Part shown: positions 24,686 to 34,100 of the stretch, one piece after another | How the letters are laid out: every line of letters starts with the position of its first letter | How positions within the stretch are numbered: position 1 is the first letter of the stretch | Origin: Thermoplasmatota archaeon | GTDB taxonomy: Archaea > Thermoplasmatota > Penumbrarchaeia > Penumbrarchaeales > Penumbrarchaeaceae | Direction of reading: 5' to 3' | DNA length: 64,000 nt | NCBI GenBank assembly: GCA_025457865.1 | Contig: JALOTP010000006.1 | Span: forward strand, 1-64,000 | Translations under genes and position numbers: made by a program | Notes under the pieces: generated by a model | The model's input: the letters and a program-made list of their open reading frames with translations, nothing else | The model's database searches: none | What the model was told of the DNA's origin: nothing

Positions 24686-25126
24686 ATGAAATGGGTGGCA
24701 CCCCTTATCGTCCTCTTGGTGGTTCTGGTAGCTTTCACCACCTACCAATACATTTTGCCCAGGACAGATCTCGAGGTCCGGACCGTCTACCATGAGTCAC
24801 CAGGCGGTGGTGGGACGGGAGGCGTGATCAATGTGAACATCCTGTTGACCAACAAAGGCAACAGGGAGGTCACCGGGTTCGATTGCAGCGTCAATGTCAT
24901 GATGACCGACGGTATCGAAATGACGAGGGGGGGCTTCGAGGACGAGACTCTGCTGAGCAGGGACAATACAGAGATCAGGCTGTACTTCGTTGGCAGCCAT
25001 TATTCAACTTACAGGATCGTGGTCAGGGTGGTGTTCGGATCGATGGGAAATACGATAACACAGGAGCTCGTGCATTCGACGATAGAGGACAGCATGAACC
25101 TTGTGTTCGTCGATAGGATAAATTGA
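24686..25126 (+). CDS. Small anchored extracellular beta-sandwich protein
   Basis: 146 residues. One N-terminal hydrophobic helix (WVAPLIVLLVVLVAFTTYQYI, about 3-23) anchors a domain of about 120 residues outside the cell. The domain pattern, with VNILLTNKGNREVTGFDC in the second strand pair and STYRIVVRVVFGSMG further on, resembles CARDB/Ig-like beta-sandwiches found in archaeal surface proteins. Two glycine-rich turns (GGGGTGG) follow the first strand. It begins 21 nt downstream of the giant orphan surface protein and lies convergent with the PAC2 gene, so it is probably a partner or accessory subunit of the giant protein. That role is an inference from the operon only. Confidence 0.7.
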   Translation: MKWVAPLIVLLVVLVAFTTYQYILPRTDLEVRTVYHESPGGGGTGGVINVNILLTNKGNREVTGFDCSVNVMMTDGIEMTRGGFEDETLLSRDNTEIRLYFVGSHYSTYRIVVRVVFGSMGNTITQELVHSTIEDSMNLVFVDRIN

Positions 25127-25135
25127 GTTAGGTAT

Positions 25136-25903
25136 TCATCCAAAGTATCGAAGGTCGTCCTTCCCCTCCTCGACCTCGTCCTCTATGTTCTCCTTGATAC
25201 GGGATGTTATCTCATCTATCTGCCTTGCCTTGTCATCGAGCTTGGAGTAATCCAATTCCAGGCCAATGTAAGCAGCTAGTACCTTGAGAACGCTCCTAGC
25301 GGACCTGGGATCCACAAAGTAACCTGAGGTCTCGCCCATAAGGCAGATACCAGGGATACCTTCGAGCTCTCCAAGGCCCAATAGGATGCCGGAGGCCCCT
25401 ATGATACCTGAGCTAGGCTCTCCCCTCCTGAAGATGACGCCAAGGGGCTCCATATCCTTCCTAAGGGCCGGTTCCGTTACCGCACCAAGGACGCCGGGTT
25501 CATCCATCAGCTTAATGACGCCGTAACCCCCAAGGGTGAATATCCTGTCAACGCCAAGGTCCTTCGCTATCCCTATTGCCGAGTTGGCCAGTTCGTACTG
25601 GCCTTCGGGGGTCAAGCCCTGAAAATCCCCTGCAAGGACCACGATGTCCATTCCCTTGCCGATGTCCCTGCCGTAGAACAGTTCATGGCGGACCAGCCTT
25701 ATGGTCCCGTCATCACCGACCATGACCTGGGGTGGAAGGTACTTTGAGAAGAGCTCTGCGAACTTCTTCAGTTTGAGCTCTTCCACGAGATGCTCGGCCG
25801 CCAGCTTCCCAACGTTGCCCACTCCTGGCAGACCCTCTATCAGCAGGGGATGGTCCAGTTGAGGCCGTTCAATGTATCTAACGATGACCTCTTGCATCAT
25901 CAT
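25136..25903 (-). CDS. PAC2-family protein (proteasome assembly chaperone-like)
   Basis: 255 residues of the archaeal PAC2 family (related to eukaryotic proteasome assembly chaperone 2). LLIEGLPGVGNVGKLAAEHL (about 20-39) is the family signature, with VVLAGDFQGLTPEGQYELA and FTLGGYGVI further on and an acidic coiled C-terminus (SRIKENIEDEVEEGKDD). The chaperone role is known in eukaryotes and less certain in archaea. It is last in the L44e-S27e-aIF2alpha-Nop10-PAC2 operon, a conserved archaeal order. Three ATG codons in a row begin the frame; GGGGTG lies closest to the first two. The start overlaps the Nop10 stop codon by four bases (25900-25903). Confidence 0.85.
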   Translation of the reverse strand: MMMQEVIVRYIERPQLDHPLLIEGLPGVGNVGKLAAEHLVEELKLKKFAELFSKYLPPQVMVGDDGTIRLVRHELFYGRDIGKGMDIVVLAGDFQGLTPEGQYELANSAIGIAKDLGVDRIFTLGGYGVIKLMDEPGVLGAVTEPALRKDMEPLGVIFRRGEPSSGIIGASGILLGLGELEGIPGICLMGETSGYFVDPRSARSVLKVLAAYIGLELDYSKLDDKARQIDEITSRIKENIEDEVEEGKDDLRYFG

Positions 25904-26091
25904 TGCACCCCGCCCTTCCCATCGGTCTCGGTCCCATTTCCGTATCGGGCCATCCTCCTATACTTCCCGTACCTGTCCTCGGGGGAGTACCTGGGTGGGA
26001 ACGTGTTAATGACCGCAAGGCCACATTTTGGACATTGGTCCTTGAGCGTATAGGTCCTGCAGTCGTTGCATCTCTTTATACGGCTCCTCAA
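25900..26091 (-). CDS. nop10: H/ACA ribonucleoprotein subunit Nop10
   Basis: 63 residues. Nop10 binds the pseudouridine synthase Cbf5 in the archaeal H/ACA RNP, which guides rRNA pseudouridylation. A zinc ribbon at the N-terminus is formed by KRCNDCRTYTLKDQCPKCGL (four cysteines in two pairs), followed by the linker and helix that wrap around Cbf5, including the FPPRYSPEDRYGKYRR segment. Length is normal for the family. The stop codon overlaps the PAC2 start; aIF2-alpha lies 22 nt upstream on the same strand, so these genes are co-transcribed. Confidence 0.92.
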   Translation of the reverse strand: MRSRIKRCNDCRTYTLKDQCPKCGLAVINTFPPRYSPEDRYGKYRRMARYGNGTETDGKGGVQ

Positions 26092-26113
26092 AGGAACACC
26101 GCTCCCAGGATGG

Positions 26114-26917
26114 TCAGGCCTTCCGGATGAACTTTCCGGTCCCGTTATTCTTTTCGATGAAGGAAATGGCCTGTTCGGCTGCTTCCCTCATCAGTTCCTC
26201 TGCGAGCTTGTAGTTGGGTGCCGATAGTACAATCCTGTACCGGGGCGCGCTGATATAGAGTATCCGGGCCTTGACCTCAGGTTCCTTTTCTGGTACGGCG
26301 GCAGCGATCGAAAGCGCTTCCTTGATCATGTCCATGCCTAGTGGCTCCTGTGACGAGAGGTCCAGGATCCCGCTTATCTCAACGTAAGGGGGTGTGATGT
26401 TCTCCCTTGCTATCCTTATGAAATGTGACCTCCAATCGCCTTCGGGGCCGAAGTCGGAAAGAAGGTCCTCCTTGATGGCGACCGCTTCGAACGCTCCGTA
26501 AAGGGTGCCATGTTCCCTGAGGAGCGCTTGACCGAACTGTTCCATACCCAGCTCACGTGTCAAGCCAGAGGAGGTGCAAACGAGCTCGAAGAGCTTCATG
26601 GCCTTCTGTTCGCTCTTCCACTGTTGTATCTTCTCCCTTTTCTGGTGCTCGTTCACAGATTTGAGGGAGAGGTCAACGAACTTGTTCCTCTTCTTCTCGT
26701 CTACGGATAACACCTTGCAGACGACCTTCTGTCCCTCGCGGACATGGTCACGTATATACTTGACCCAGCCCGAGGCAACCTCTGCTATATGGATGAAACC
26801 TTCCTTGCCCGGGAACTCGTCCAGGTCCACAACCACGCCGAAGTTCTTGACCTGTTTCACAGTGGCAACTACAAGGTCTCCCTCTTCGGGCATGTCAGAG
26901 ATTCCCATGCTATCCAT
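26114..26917 (-). CDS. Translation initiation factor aIF2, alpha subunit
   Basis: 267 residues. It is one of three subunits that deliver initiator Met-tRNA to the small ribosomal subunit. The N-terminal S1 domain reads MPEEGDLVVATVKQVKNFGV and GFIHIAEVASGWVKYIRDHV (about 9-60), followed by the helical middle domain and a C-terminal alpha-beta domain that contacts the gamma subunit (RILYISAPRYRIVLSA). Ser-51-like SGWVKYI region is conserved. GGGAG before the ATG at 26917 supports this start. S27e ends 15 nt upstream and Nop10 begins 22 nt downstream, the conserved archaeal order. Confidence 0.93.
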   Translation of the reverse strand: MDSMGISDMPEEGDLVVATVKQVKNFGVVVDLDEFPGKEGFIHIAEVASGWVKYIRDHVREGQKVVCKVLSVDEKKRNKFVDLSLKSVNEHQKREKIQQWKSEQKAMKLFELVCTSSGLTRELGMEQFGQALLREHGTLYGAFEAVAIKEDLLSDFGPEGDWRSHFIRIARENITPPYVEISGILDLSSQEPLGMDMIKEALSIAAAVPEKEPEVKARILYISAPRYRIVLSAPNYKLAEELMREAAEQAISFIEKNNGTGKFIRKA

Positions 26918-26931
26918 TTCTCCCTGCTGGT

Positions 26932-27129
26932 CTATTTTTGTTCGAGGTCGGTGTCAAGTCTGCCCAAGACCTCTCCCTTGATGATCGCTTTACCACCCTT
27001 CGGAATGGCCAGAGTGGCGCCGCAGACGGAGCAGCTAATCTTGATATTGGTCCGGTCAAAGACCGTCTGGGAGTTGCCACAGTCGGCGCATTTGACCTTA
27101 AGGAACATGGTGTTCGTCGTATCCTTCAT
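26932..27129 (-). CDS. rps27e: 30S ribosomal protein S27e
   Basis: 65 residues. A C4 zinc ribbon is formed by VKCADCGNSQTVFD and ISCSVCGATLAIP, and the family signature GGKAIIKGEVLGRL follows. The frame is open much further upstream. The ATG at 27129 (giving MKDTTNTMFLKVKC) is preferred because GGGGGT lies about eight bases before it and the length then matches the family. An ATG at 27147 overlaps the L44e stop (ATGA) and would add six residues. It lies between L44e and aIF2-alpha in the operon. Confidence 0.92.
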   Translation of the reverse strand: MKDTTNTMFLKVKCADCGNSQTVFDRTNIKISCSVCGATLAIPKGGKAIIKGEVLGRLDTDLEQK

Positions 27130-27143
27130 CGAGCTAACCCCCT

Positions 27144-27425
27144 TCATGATTCCGTGAACTCGAACCGCTTGGCCCTCCAGCCCTGGGTCTGGTGGATCTT
27201 GCCGCAACCCTTGCATTTGAACTTGATGTGGATCCTCTTGGTCGGCTTCTCCCTCCCCTCCGGTTTAGGCCTGGGGAAACCACCATAGCCTGAGGTGACC
27301 CTCCTGAACCTCCGCTGTCCCCATGCCAATTCGCTGGCCTTCCGCTTCTTTACCCTGTCCACTTCCTGGATGGTGTGCTTTTTGCAGTGGGGACAGTGCC
27401 TCTTGATGGTCCTGGGCATCTTCAT
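27144..27425 (-). CDS. rpl44e: 50S ribosomal protein L44e
   Basis: 93 residues. Opens MKMPRTIKRHCPHCKKHT and carries a second zinc-binding pair FKCKGCGKIHQ, with the basic, glycine-rich centre RVTSGYGGFPRPKPEG typical of L44e/eL42, which lies near the ribosomal E site. GGTGA seven bases before the ATG at 27425 supports the start. It is the first gene of the L44e-S27e-aIF2alpha-Nop10-PAC2 operon; the promoter region upstream has AT-rich symmetry (see 27480-27504). Confidence 0.94.
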   Translation of the reverse strand: MKMPRTIKRHCPHCKKHTIQEVDRVKKRKASELAWGQRRFRRVTSGYGGFPRPKPEGREKPTKRIHIKFKCKGCGKIHQTQGWRAKRFEFTES

Positions 27426-27479
27426 AGTGGTTCACCTTGTTGCTGGGTCCAAGTACGGTGCAGGGGGGCCTTATTCTGG

Positions 27480-27504
27480 AACCACTATTAATAATTAATT
27501 GGTT
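27480..27504 (-). promoter_or_regulatory. Promoter of the L44e operon with inverted repeat
   Basis: AACCA (27480-27484) and TGGTT (27500-27504) flank CTATTAATAATTAAT. The AT core (ATTAATAATTAAT is itself symmetric) can act as TATA box on the minus strand, about 60 nt before the L44e start. The arms could be chance; the TATA role is more likely than an operator role. Confidence 0.4.
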
Positions 27505-27532
27505 GCGAAGATAGACCATCCAAAGACCAGGA

Positions 27533-27826
27533 TCAGGGGGCGGGACCGGGAGGCGCCTTGATCAAGGTGATCTCTATCCAGGAAACATTGATCCCTTCTT
27601 CCCTCTCCTCGTCCTCCACATTCTCGGTACCTATCTTGATATGCCCGATCTGACTTGCCTGGATGAACCTGTTCCTGACGATCTCGGCGACATCGACGGC
27701 CTTGCTGATGGCCCTTCCCCTGGCCTTTATGAAGACCTTGTTCGTTCCAGTATTGAACTGGGTGACGACCGCAAGAACATAGTTCATTGACGGCTTCTTG
27801 CCTATGAAAACGGTGTTATCCTCCAA
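27533..27826 (-). CDS. albA: DNA/RNA-binding protein Alba
   Basis: 97 residues. Alba is an abundant archaeal chromatin protein that also binds RNA. The family opening reads [20 protein letters not shown] (the motif GKKPsMnYV is diagnostic), then [20 protein letters not shown] and VRNRFI; the C-terminus [12 protein letters not shown] closes the fold. The initiator is the TTG encoding the residue before EDNTVF, with GGGGGT about seven bases upstream. The open frame reaches further but lacks a better start. A TATA-like GATATATAAT lies at about 27873-27882. Divergent from trpS. The position may be off by one or two bases. Confidence 0.9.
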   Translation of the reverse strand: MEDNTVFIGKKPSMNYVLAVVTQFNTGTNKVFIKARGRAISKAVDVAEIVRNRFIQASQIGHIKIGTENVEDEEREEGINVSWIEITLIKAPPGPAP

Positions 27827-27872
27827 GGCTGGGACCCCCTGGCTCCCTGCGCAACTGGGATTGGTCCCCCAG

Positions 27873-27882
27873 GATATATAAT
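27873..27882 (-). promoter_or_regulatory. TATA box of the alba gene
   Basis: ATTATATATC on the minus strand, about 50 nt before the alba start, predicting transcription from near 27850 and a leader of about 25 nt that contains the GGGGGT site. On the other strand, TTTTATAT near 27933-27940 is the likely TATA box of trpS, so the two promoters lie back to back in about 170 bp. Confidence 0.5.
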
Positions 27883-27998
27883 GTTCGTCGGGAAGAAAGG
27901 GTCCAAGGAGTTCGTTCCATTGCAAGGAAATGTTTTATATTGCCTGCCGGTTCAAACCTCAGTTGGTCGACCTAGGACCGATAAAGGGCTGATGTTGA

Positions 27999-29312
27999 TT
28001 GCTCGACCCATGGACCTATGCGGAGATAGAGGACTACGGCAGGTTGATGGAGGAGTTCGGGATAGAGAGGTTCCTGGCCTCGGAACTACCGGGCACGGTG
28101 GAGGTCCCGAGGCTCTTCAAACAAGGCATTGTCTTCGGGCAGAGGGGGTTCGGTCCGGTCCTATCCAGGATGAGGATGGGCCAGCCGTTCGCCGTCATGT
28201 CAGGTCTGATGCCTTCCGGAAGGATGCACCTTGGCCATAAGATGGTGATAGACCAGATCAAGTACTTCCAGAGGTTCGGGGCCAAGGTATTCATAGGGGT
28301 CGCGGACCTGGAATCCTACGCTACGAGGAACATGCCACTGGCAAAGGCAAGGGAGATCGCGGTCGAGAGCTACATCAAGAACTACCTTGCCTTGGACATA
28401 GGTCTTGAAGGGCTCGAGGTCTATTTCCAATCCACAAGGTCGGTCGTCAAGGACCTGGCTTTCGCTCTCGGAAGGAAGGTCAATCTCTCTACGATGAGGT
28501 CGATATATGGCTTCGGGGACCAGACGAACCTTGCCCACCTGCATGCCCCTCTCATACAAGCTGGGGACATACTGCACCCTCAGCTCAAGCTCGGACCCAT
28601 GCCCGTCGTCGTCCCTGTGGGCGTGGACCAGGACCCACATATGAGACTTTGCAGGGACCTTTCGGCGTCCACACGTATCTACAATCCGACCGTCACATCG
28701 GATGGAAAGGTAGGGGTGTTCGTCAAAGTGGACGAAAACGTTCGGGACCTCATTTCCAGGGCGGAGGGGGTTTTAAGGGAGATAGGATTCCTGGACCTAA
28801 GGCCCATCCCGGATTACAAGGCCATCTATGTGGATTCTGCCACGCCTGGCGACATCCCCACCATGGATTCGGCCCTGGCCGAGCTTGAGCACAGGATGGG
28901 TCACCCTGGCATGATGGCTCCCGCTTCCACCTACCATCTGTTCATCCGTGGCCTTACAGGAGAAAAGATGAGCTCCTCAAAGCCGGAGACCGCCATATTC
29001 CTTGACGATGACATAGAAGAGGCCTCATCGAAGTTAAAAAAAGCATTGACGGGCGGAAGGGATACGGCAGAGGAGCAGAGGAAGCTGGGTGGGAACCCCA
29101 ATAAATGCTCCGTCTTCGAGACGATGCTCTTCCATACGGTTACCGACGATAAGGAGATATCCAGGATCGAGCAGGATTGCCGGACAGGGTCCCGTCTTTG
29201 CGGCCAGTGCAAGAAAGAGGCCGTCTCCCATCTCGGGTCCTTCCTGAGAGATATCAAAGAGAAGAGGTCCCAGCGGGAACATCTAGTGAATGACATCATC
29301 AGCCCAGATTGA
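27999..29312 (+). CDS. trpS: Tryptophanyl-tRNA synthetase
   Basis: 437 residues, class I synthetase of the archaeal/eukaryotic type, which charges tRNA-Trp. The HIGH-like motif is SGRMHLGHKMV (about residues 72-82) and the KMSKS motif is EKMSSSKPE (about 325-333). FGDQTNLAHLHAPLIQAGDI and GVDQDPHMRLCRDLS are conserved active-site segments. The start is TTG at 27999 (reads M-L-D-P-W-T-Y), preceded by an AGGGCTGATG region; no in-frame ATG exists until about residue 18. A run of T at about 29316-29322 just after the stop is a plausible terminator. Divergent from alba. Confidence 0.93.
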   Translation: MLDPWTYAEIEDYGRLMEEFGIERFLASELPGTVEVPRLFKQGIVFGQRGFGPVLSRMRMGQPFAVMSGLMPSGRMHLGHKMVIDQIKYFQRFGAKVFIGVADLESYATRNMPLAKAREIAVESYIKNYLALDIGLEGLEVYFQSTRSVVKDLAFALGRKVNLSTMRSIYGFGDQTNLAHLHAPLIQAGDILHPQLKLGPMPVVVPVGVDQDPHMRLCRDLSASTRIYNPTVTSDGKVGVFVKVDENVRDLISRAEGVLREIGFLDLRPIPDYKAIYVDSATPGDIPTMDSALAELEHRMGHPGMMAPASTYHLFIRGLTGEKMSSSKPETAIFLDDDIEEASSKLKKALTGGRDTAEEQRKLGGNPNKCSVFETMLFHTVTDDKEISRIEQDCRTGSRLCGQCKKEAVSHLGSFLRDIKEKRSQREHLVNDIISPD

Positions 29313-29315
29313 GGA

Positions 29316-29322
29316 TTTTTTA
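29316..29322 (+). terminator. T-run after trpS
   Basis: TTTTTT just downstream of the stop codon, the usual simple archaeal termination signal. The next plus-strand gene starts about 60 nt further with its own leader, which fits termination here, at least in part. Confidence 0.35.
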
Positions 29323-29383
29323 GAAAAAGAACAAAAAGTATGTATAATCGGAACCGGGCTGAAAAGGGATAGATGTGGTTGTA

Positions 29384-29713
29384 ATGGCCCGCAAAGGAGA
29401 CGGCTACAAGAGCTACAAAGCAGGGGACCCCATCCATATCGTGGTGACCCAGGACTTTGTGGAGGATGCCAACCGTTTCTATACCTACTGCCGGGTCAAG
29501 GGGTTCAACCCGTCGGAGATCATCAGGCAGGCAATGGTGGACTGGATGACCAACCAGAGCAATGCGGACAAGGTCAAGAGGCCCGAGAACGAAGCCAGTG
29601 AGACCAGTCTTGACGATAAGTTGATGGAACTGATCAAGGACAAGAAGGTCAGACCAGGCAGGATGAGCCTCAGGACCGTCAAGGAGCTCCTCGAGTCCGG
29701 TGCGGCAGAATGA
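29384..29713 (+). CDS. Small putative DNA-binding protein, paralog of the 16434-16709 product
   Basis: 109 residues from the ATG at 29384; a GTG at 29375 would add three. The core YKAGDPIHIVVTQDFVEDAN, then F-Y-T-Y-C-R and F-N-P-S-E-I-I-R-Q-A-M-V-D-W-M aligns with the protein at 16434 over about 55 residues. After it comes a Lys/Glu-rich linker and a C-terminal helix (MSLRTVKELLESG) that is absent or different in the other copy. A strand followed by two helices with N-P-S-E at the second helix start suggests a ribbon-helix-helix-like fold, inferred only. It is convergent with aRF1 and stands alone, so the context gives no target. Confidence 0.7.
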   Translation: MARKGDGYKSYKAGDPIHIVVTQDFVEDANRFYTYCRVKGFNPSEIIRQAMVDWMTNQSNADKVKRPENEASETSLDDKLMELIKDKKVRPGRMSLRTVKELLESGAAE

Positions 29714-29751
29714 TACTAGACAGGCCATATCTCCACTGCGCTGTTCTGCCC

Positions 29752-30981
29752 TCACTTCATCCTATATCGAAGCAGCGCCGCAAGCCCGCCGAAAGCTTTG
29801 AGCAGCATCGAACCCTCCGACGAGTCCGTTGAGATGAGCTCGAACGTGGTCGAGTACGATTCACAGACCTTGGCAAGCTCCTCGACCATGTCCTCCTCCT
29901 TTTCGAGGTCGCATTCCGAACCATCTTCCGGACATTTCAGAAGTGGATCGGTACTGGCTTTCTGGAAGACAGCGACCTCCTTGCCGCATGTGGGGCACTT
30001 GAACGTCCTGTGCATCATCCTTATGCCCTCGGAGAGGAGCAGTACATCCACCGCGCCCGCCTGAAGGGCCTGTTTGACGTCAGCCTCCCCGTAGGCGGCA
30101 AGCCCCCCGTTCTCCTTCCTTATCTCCTCGAACAGACGGACCATGAGCTCCTTCTCCCTGGATACCTCCAGATGCTGGAGCGTCGGCCTTGCCTTCTCCA
30201 GGAGCTCGCTCAACCCCGATTCGTCGGTATAACCCGTATCGAACGTTTCTATGACCTTCTTCTGAAGCTCATGATGGAGGTACTCGTTCCTGAGGAAGAA
30301 GTCCTTGGTGGCTCCAGGGCCGCCTATGAGTATCCCTTTGAGCCCTTCTACATTGAGGAACACATCCGTGCAAGTGTCACCTATCTTCCTGAAGAACTCA
30401 TGGGCGGCGATCTCTATTAGCCGCTCGAACCTTTGTGCGGACTGACCACCCCTGCCGTGCTTGGATGGTACCAATGATTGGTAGTTCTTGACCATCTCGA
30501 CCCTCTTCCCCTTGAGGAAGCCTATGGTCGCCTCGGCCCTGTCCATGACGATGAGGCCGAAGATATCGTCGTCCATCATCATCTCCTTGAGATAATCGAT
30601 ATAGAAGTAGCTGTCACAGCGATATAGGAAGGTCGGGAGAGGTGCTGGCGGCTCGACCACCTTGATGACCATCCTTGTCCTGTCAGCGCCTATGGGTATA
30701 TGGCCCACGAAGAAGGCCAGGCCATTATCAGGGGGTTGCCTGATACCCCTGAGCCGTGAGAGTATGGACTCGATGGCGGAGCTGACATTCTTCTTGGTCG
30801 ATTTCGATTTGATGTTGGAGGACTGTGATAGTTCGTTCCTTAGGTAATTACTGACATCGGAGATCTGCTTTGAGGGCGGGATCAGGAGGGTCACGAGCTC
30901 TGTGGCCCTGCCCTTGTAGCCCTCCAGCTCTTCTATGGCCCTCTTGAAATCGTACCTCTGGAGGGGTGTCATCTTGACCAT
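29752..30981 (-). CDS. prf1: Peptide chain release factor aRF1
   Basis: 409 residues, the archaeal/eukaryotic-type class 1 release factor that reads all three stop codons. Domain 1 holds NIKSKSTKKNV (the NIKS stop-codon-reading motif, about 54-64), domain 2 holds GRGGQSAQRFERL (the GGQ motif that triggers peptide release, about 177-189), and a C4 zinc element in domain 3 is made by FKCPTCGKEV and LLKCPEDGSEC. The end FGGLAALLRY is typical. The start at 30981 has GGTG nearby. Divergent from the giant FG-GAP surface protein; about 210 bp lie between the two starts. Confidence 0.94.
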   Translation of the reverse strand: MVKMTPLQRYDFKRAIEELEGYKGRATELVTLLIPPSKQISDVSNYLRNELSQSSNIKSKSTKKNVSSAIESILSRLRGIRQPPDNGLAFFVGHIPIGADRTRMVIKVVEPPAPLPTFLYRCDSYFYIDYLKEMMMDDDIFGLIVMDRAEATIGFLKGKRVEMVKNYQSLVPSKHGRGGQSAQRFERLIEIAAHEFFRKIGDTCTDVFLNVEGLKGILIGGPGATKDFFLRNEYLHHELQKKVIETFDTGYTDESGLSELLEKARPTLQHLEVSREKELMVRLFEEIRKENGGLAAYGEADVKQALQAGAVDVLLLSEGIRMMHRTFKCPTCGKEVAVFQKASTDPLLKCPEDGSECDLEKEEDMVEELAKVCESYSTTFELISTDSSEGSMLLKAFGGLAALLRYRMK

Positions 30982-31190
30982 CGGTGCACCGGTCCCGAAC
31001 CATCAGTTCAATGTTTTCATCGAATCATTGGTTCTTTGTATTTAAAGATTGCACAGAGCCTATCCAAGCCATGACCTGGCTTATTCGCAAAGGTAGGAAA
31101 CGGTATTATAGTATGATGCACTTTGAACTCGATTGCCCAACAGTCCTCATGTACAGGTGTTGGAGTGAATCATACGTTCGGGTGAAGGAT

Positions 31191-34100
31191 ATGTCCAGGA
31201 CCCTATCCATTCTAGCATTGATACTGCTCGTGACCTCGGGACTTACCGTTCTCGCATCTGGGAACGAAGGGACCGTATCTGTGCGCGGTGGGGACGAAAC
31301 CCCATCGAGGTACGGCTTCACACCGGACCTAAAGGTCATATCGACCCCGGCATCCGAAGCGATATGTGTTGCTACCGGTGACTTTGATAAGGCAAGGAAC
31401 GACGACCTTGCCATTGGTCTTTTCGGTTCCATCCAGGTCTTCACGAACAATGGCGGGTCCGGAAGCACGTTCGGAATGACCCTCTCCAGGACCATATCCC
31501 TTCCTGGGTATTATATCACCAGGATCAATGTCGTAGATTACGACAATGACGGTGACGATGACATCATAGCCCTTGGGCAGGAGGTCTACATAATGGCTGA
31601 TGAGACCACCACGGGTGGACCATCGAGGGGCAATGCCAGGGTCTATTATATCGAGAACACAGCAGGTTCGTTCTCGGTCGAGACCTACCACCATATCAAG
31701 GACTCATACCAGTACGCGAGCCTGTTCTATTATTCGGACTGCAAGTTCGATATAGCCTCCGGCGATCTGGACGGGGACAATGATGTTGATACGCTATTTG
31801 TTTACCAGCAGGACCATGACGGGGTCACCAGCAATGGCGGTGAGAGCGTTGTCATGGAACAGCTCACCTATACGCCCAGCGGACTTGTGAGGACCGAACT
31901 GCTCAACCTGACCTTCGCTGTCATAGCAGAATGGACCACGCTGGTGGAGCTGGGGGACCTGGACGGTGATGGCGACATTGACATGGTCTATTCCTACGGC
32001 GGTCTTTACAACGGTGGGAACGCACTGAGGACCATCAAGGCCTTTGTGCGCTGGAACCAGGGCTCTTCCTTCTCCACCCCTGTGGACCTTGACCCCAATT
32101 CGAAGTTGGTCCAGGGCGGTGGGACCGGTGGGAGCCTATCCCTCCCCTTCGCTCTTGCCATTGGGGACTTCGTGGGCGGGTCCTTGAGGGACATAGCTGT
32201 GGGAACGAACCTCAACATGGGCGAGAACCCGGCATTCGGGGCTACCGGTGTGTCCATAATCAAACAGAAAGCGACACCCGGCCAGTTCGAGGACCCCGAT
32301 ATTGCATATTCCGAAGACCAGCATTTCATGTTAAGGGACCTAGCAGTGGGAAGGCTCGACAATGCGACCAATCAGGACCTCTTCGGCTTCACCAAGATGG
32401 ATACGACCCCACCGAGCTCTTACAACAGCATCGACGATTACGGCCTCACGTTCCTGTCTGGGAGGTCCCTTTTCCCCTATAGGATGACCGCCCTCAAGGT
32501 GCTGCTCACCGTGGACGGATCCCTTCCGATGCAGGTCATCAAGGGGATATCGATCGGAAACTTCGATAACGACCCGGAAGGTTACGATGATATCGTATAT
32601 GTCGGCGGCAAGATCACGGTCGGGCTCACGAGCTTCCCCCCCAACAACATCCCTTACAAGGTAAGGACTGTCATCAGCCCCCAGCCAGTCGAGAACAAGA
32701 ACAACTTGGCCAAGTTCAACATCACCGTAGAGGACATGGACGGTTCATGGGACCTGTCCAAGCTCGAGGTGGACTTCTCGTCCGCCGGCCTCCCATTCGT
32801 CTATCTTGAGTCGCCAAGGGTGGACCCCGGGAACAAATATGTCGGTTACTATGAGTTCGAGGTCATAGTCCCTGATACGGTCAAGCAGGGAGATTACACG
32901 GTATCGTTCAATATGTACGACATGGCCTCACCCAGGGAGAAAGTGAAATCCTCGGACTCCTTCCTGTTCAGGGTCAGGCAGTACAATAGAAAACCACAGA
33001 TAGACCTTGAGAACAGGACCCTCATCATCATGGAGGATACACCGACCTATATCGAGAATGTCTATGACTGGTTCATCGACCAGGATATCGAGGACGGTCT
33101 CGCCTACGATATGCTCGAGATAGACCTGAGGAACTCGATGAGCGCCGACTCTTGGCCCAATTTCGACGACAACGACCTGTTCCGGGCCGAGCTAGTCAAC
33201 GGCTCTGACGCTGACCCATACAACTGGACGCTCCTTGTGACCCCCAAACCGAACCTCTACCATAAGATGGTCGCAGGCGAACCAGACAGAATAATCATGA
33301 GGGCATCCGACGGCAAGCTATTCTCCGAGAACCTTGGCCTCACGGTCAGGATAATGTCCGTCAACGATCTACCTGTCATCCCATTGCAGGGCATACCGAA
33401 GAACGACTTCACCTATCAGCTCAGACAGGACGATTTCGGCTCGACCATATTCAAGGCAACGGATGCGAACGATGGGGACCCGGCCGGGGGCCTCCTCAAG
33501 TTCTACTTCGATTACGATGATGAAACGGACAAGAGCTGGTTGACCTGCGATGAGCTGGGACGCATGGCCTGGAAACCCCTGAACAAGCATTACGGTAGCC
33601 ACAAGGTGACCGCTTGGGTCACAGATGGGATGGCGAACATATCCACGGTCCTCTATTTCAACGTGTCCAATGTCATCGACGCGCCCTTTATCAAAAGGAT
33701 AGCGAACCAGACAAAGGAGTTCAAGAACCCAGATCTCACCAAGTTCTATGATTTCGTGGTCTACGAGCACGAGGAGTTCAACCTGACCATAGAGGTCGGT
33801 GACCCGGACCATGATATCGGACTTCAGGACCTCGTCCTCTTCCAGAGCGACCTGACATTGCGGAACAATACCTATCTTGACATAGACCCGAAAGACCCGT
33901 TCAAGGCATACCTTCACTTCGTGGCCGAGGGCAAGTACGGCTATCTTGCCACCCACGGGCTGGACTATCCGCCGATAGAGGAGGAGGTCATCGTCCTTGA
34001 CCAGTACAATCAGGACGTTTTCGTTGAGCTCAAGATAAGGATAACCATCCTCAATGTGAACGACCCACCCCTTTTCGTTTCGATCGATACACCTGTCAAG

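Noticed and set aside
26425-26445. 15-base match TGACCTCCAATCGCC shared with the left end of the 226-bp element
   Set aside because: It lies in the conserved coding part of aIF2-alpha, and a match of this length is expected by chance in 64 kb.
27935-27980. GGTTCAAACC-like stretch resembling a tRNA T-arm
   Set aside because: No acceptor, D or anticodon stems can be formed around it; it is the leader region of trpS.
28931-29755. 274-residue open frame on the minus strand
   Set aside because: Runs through trpS and the small gene at 29384 and shows no domain; the plus-strand genes are clear.
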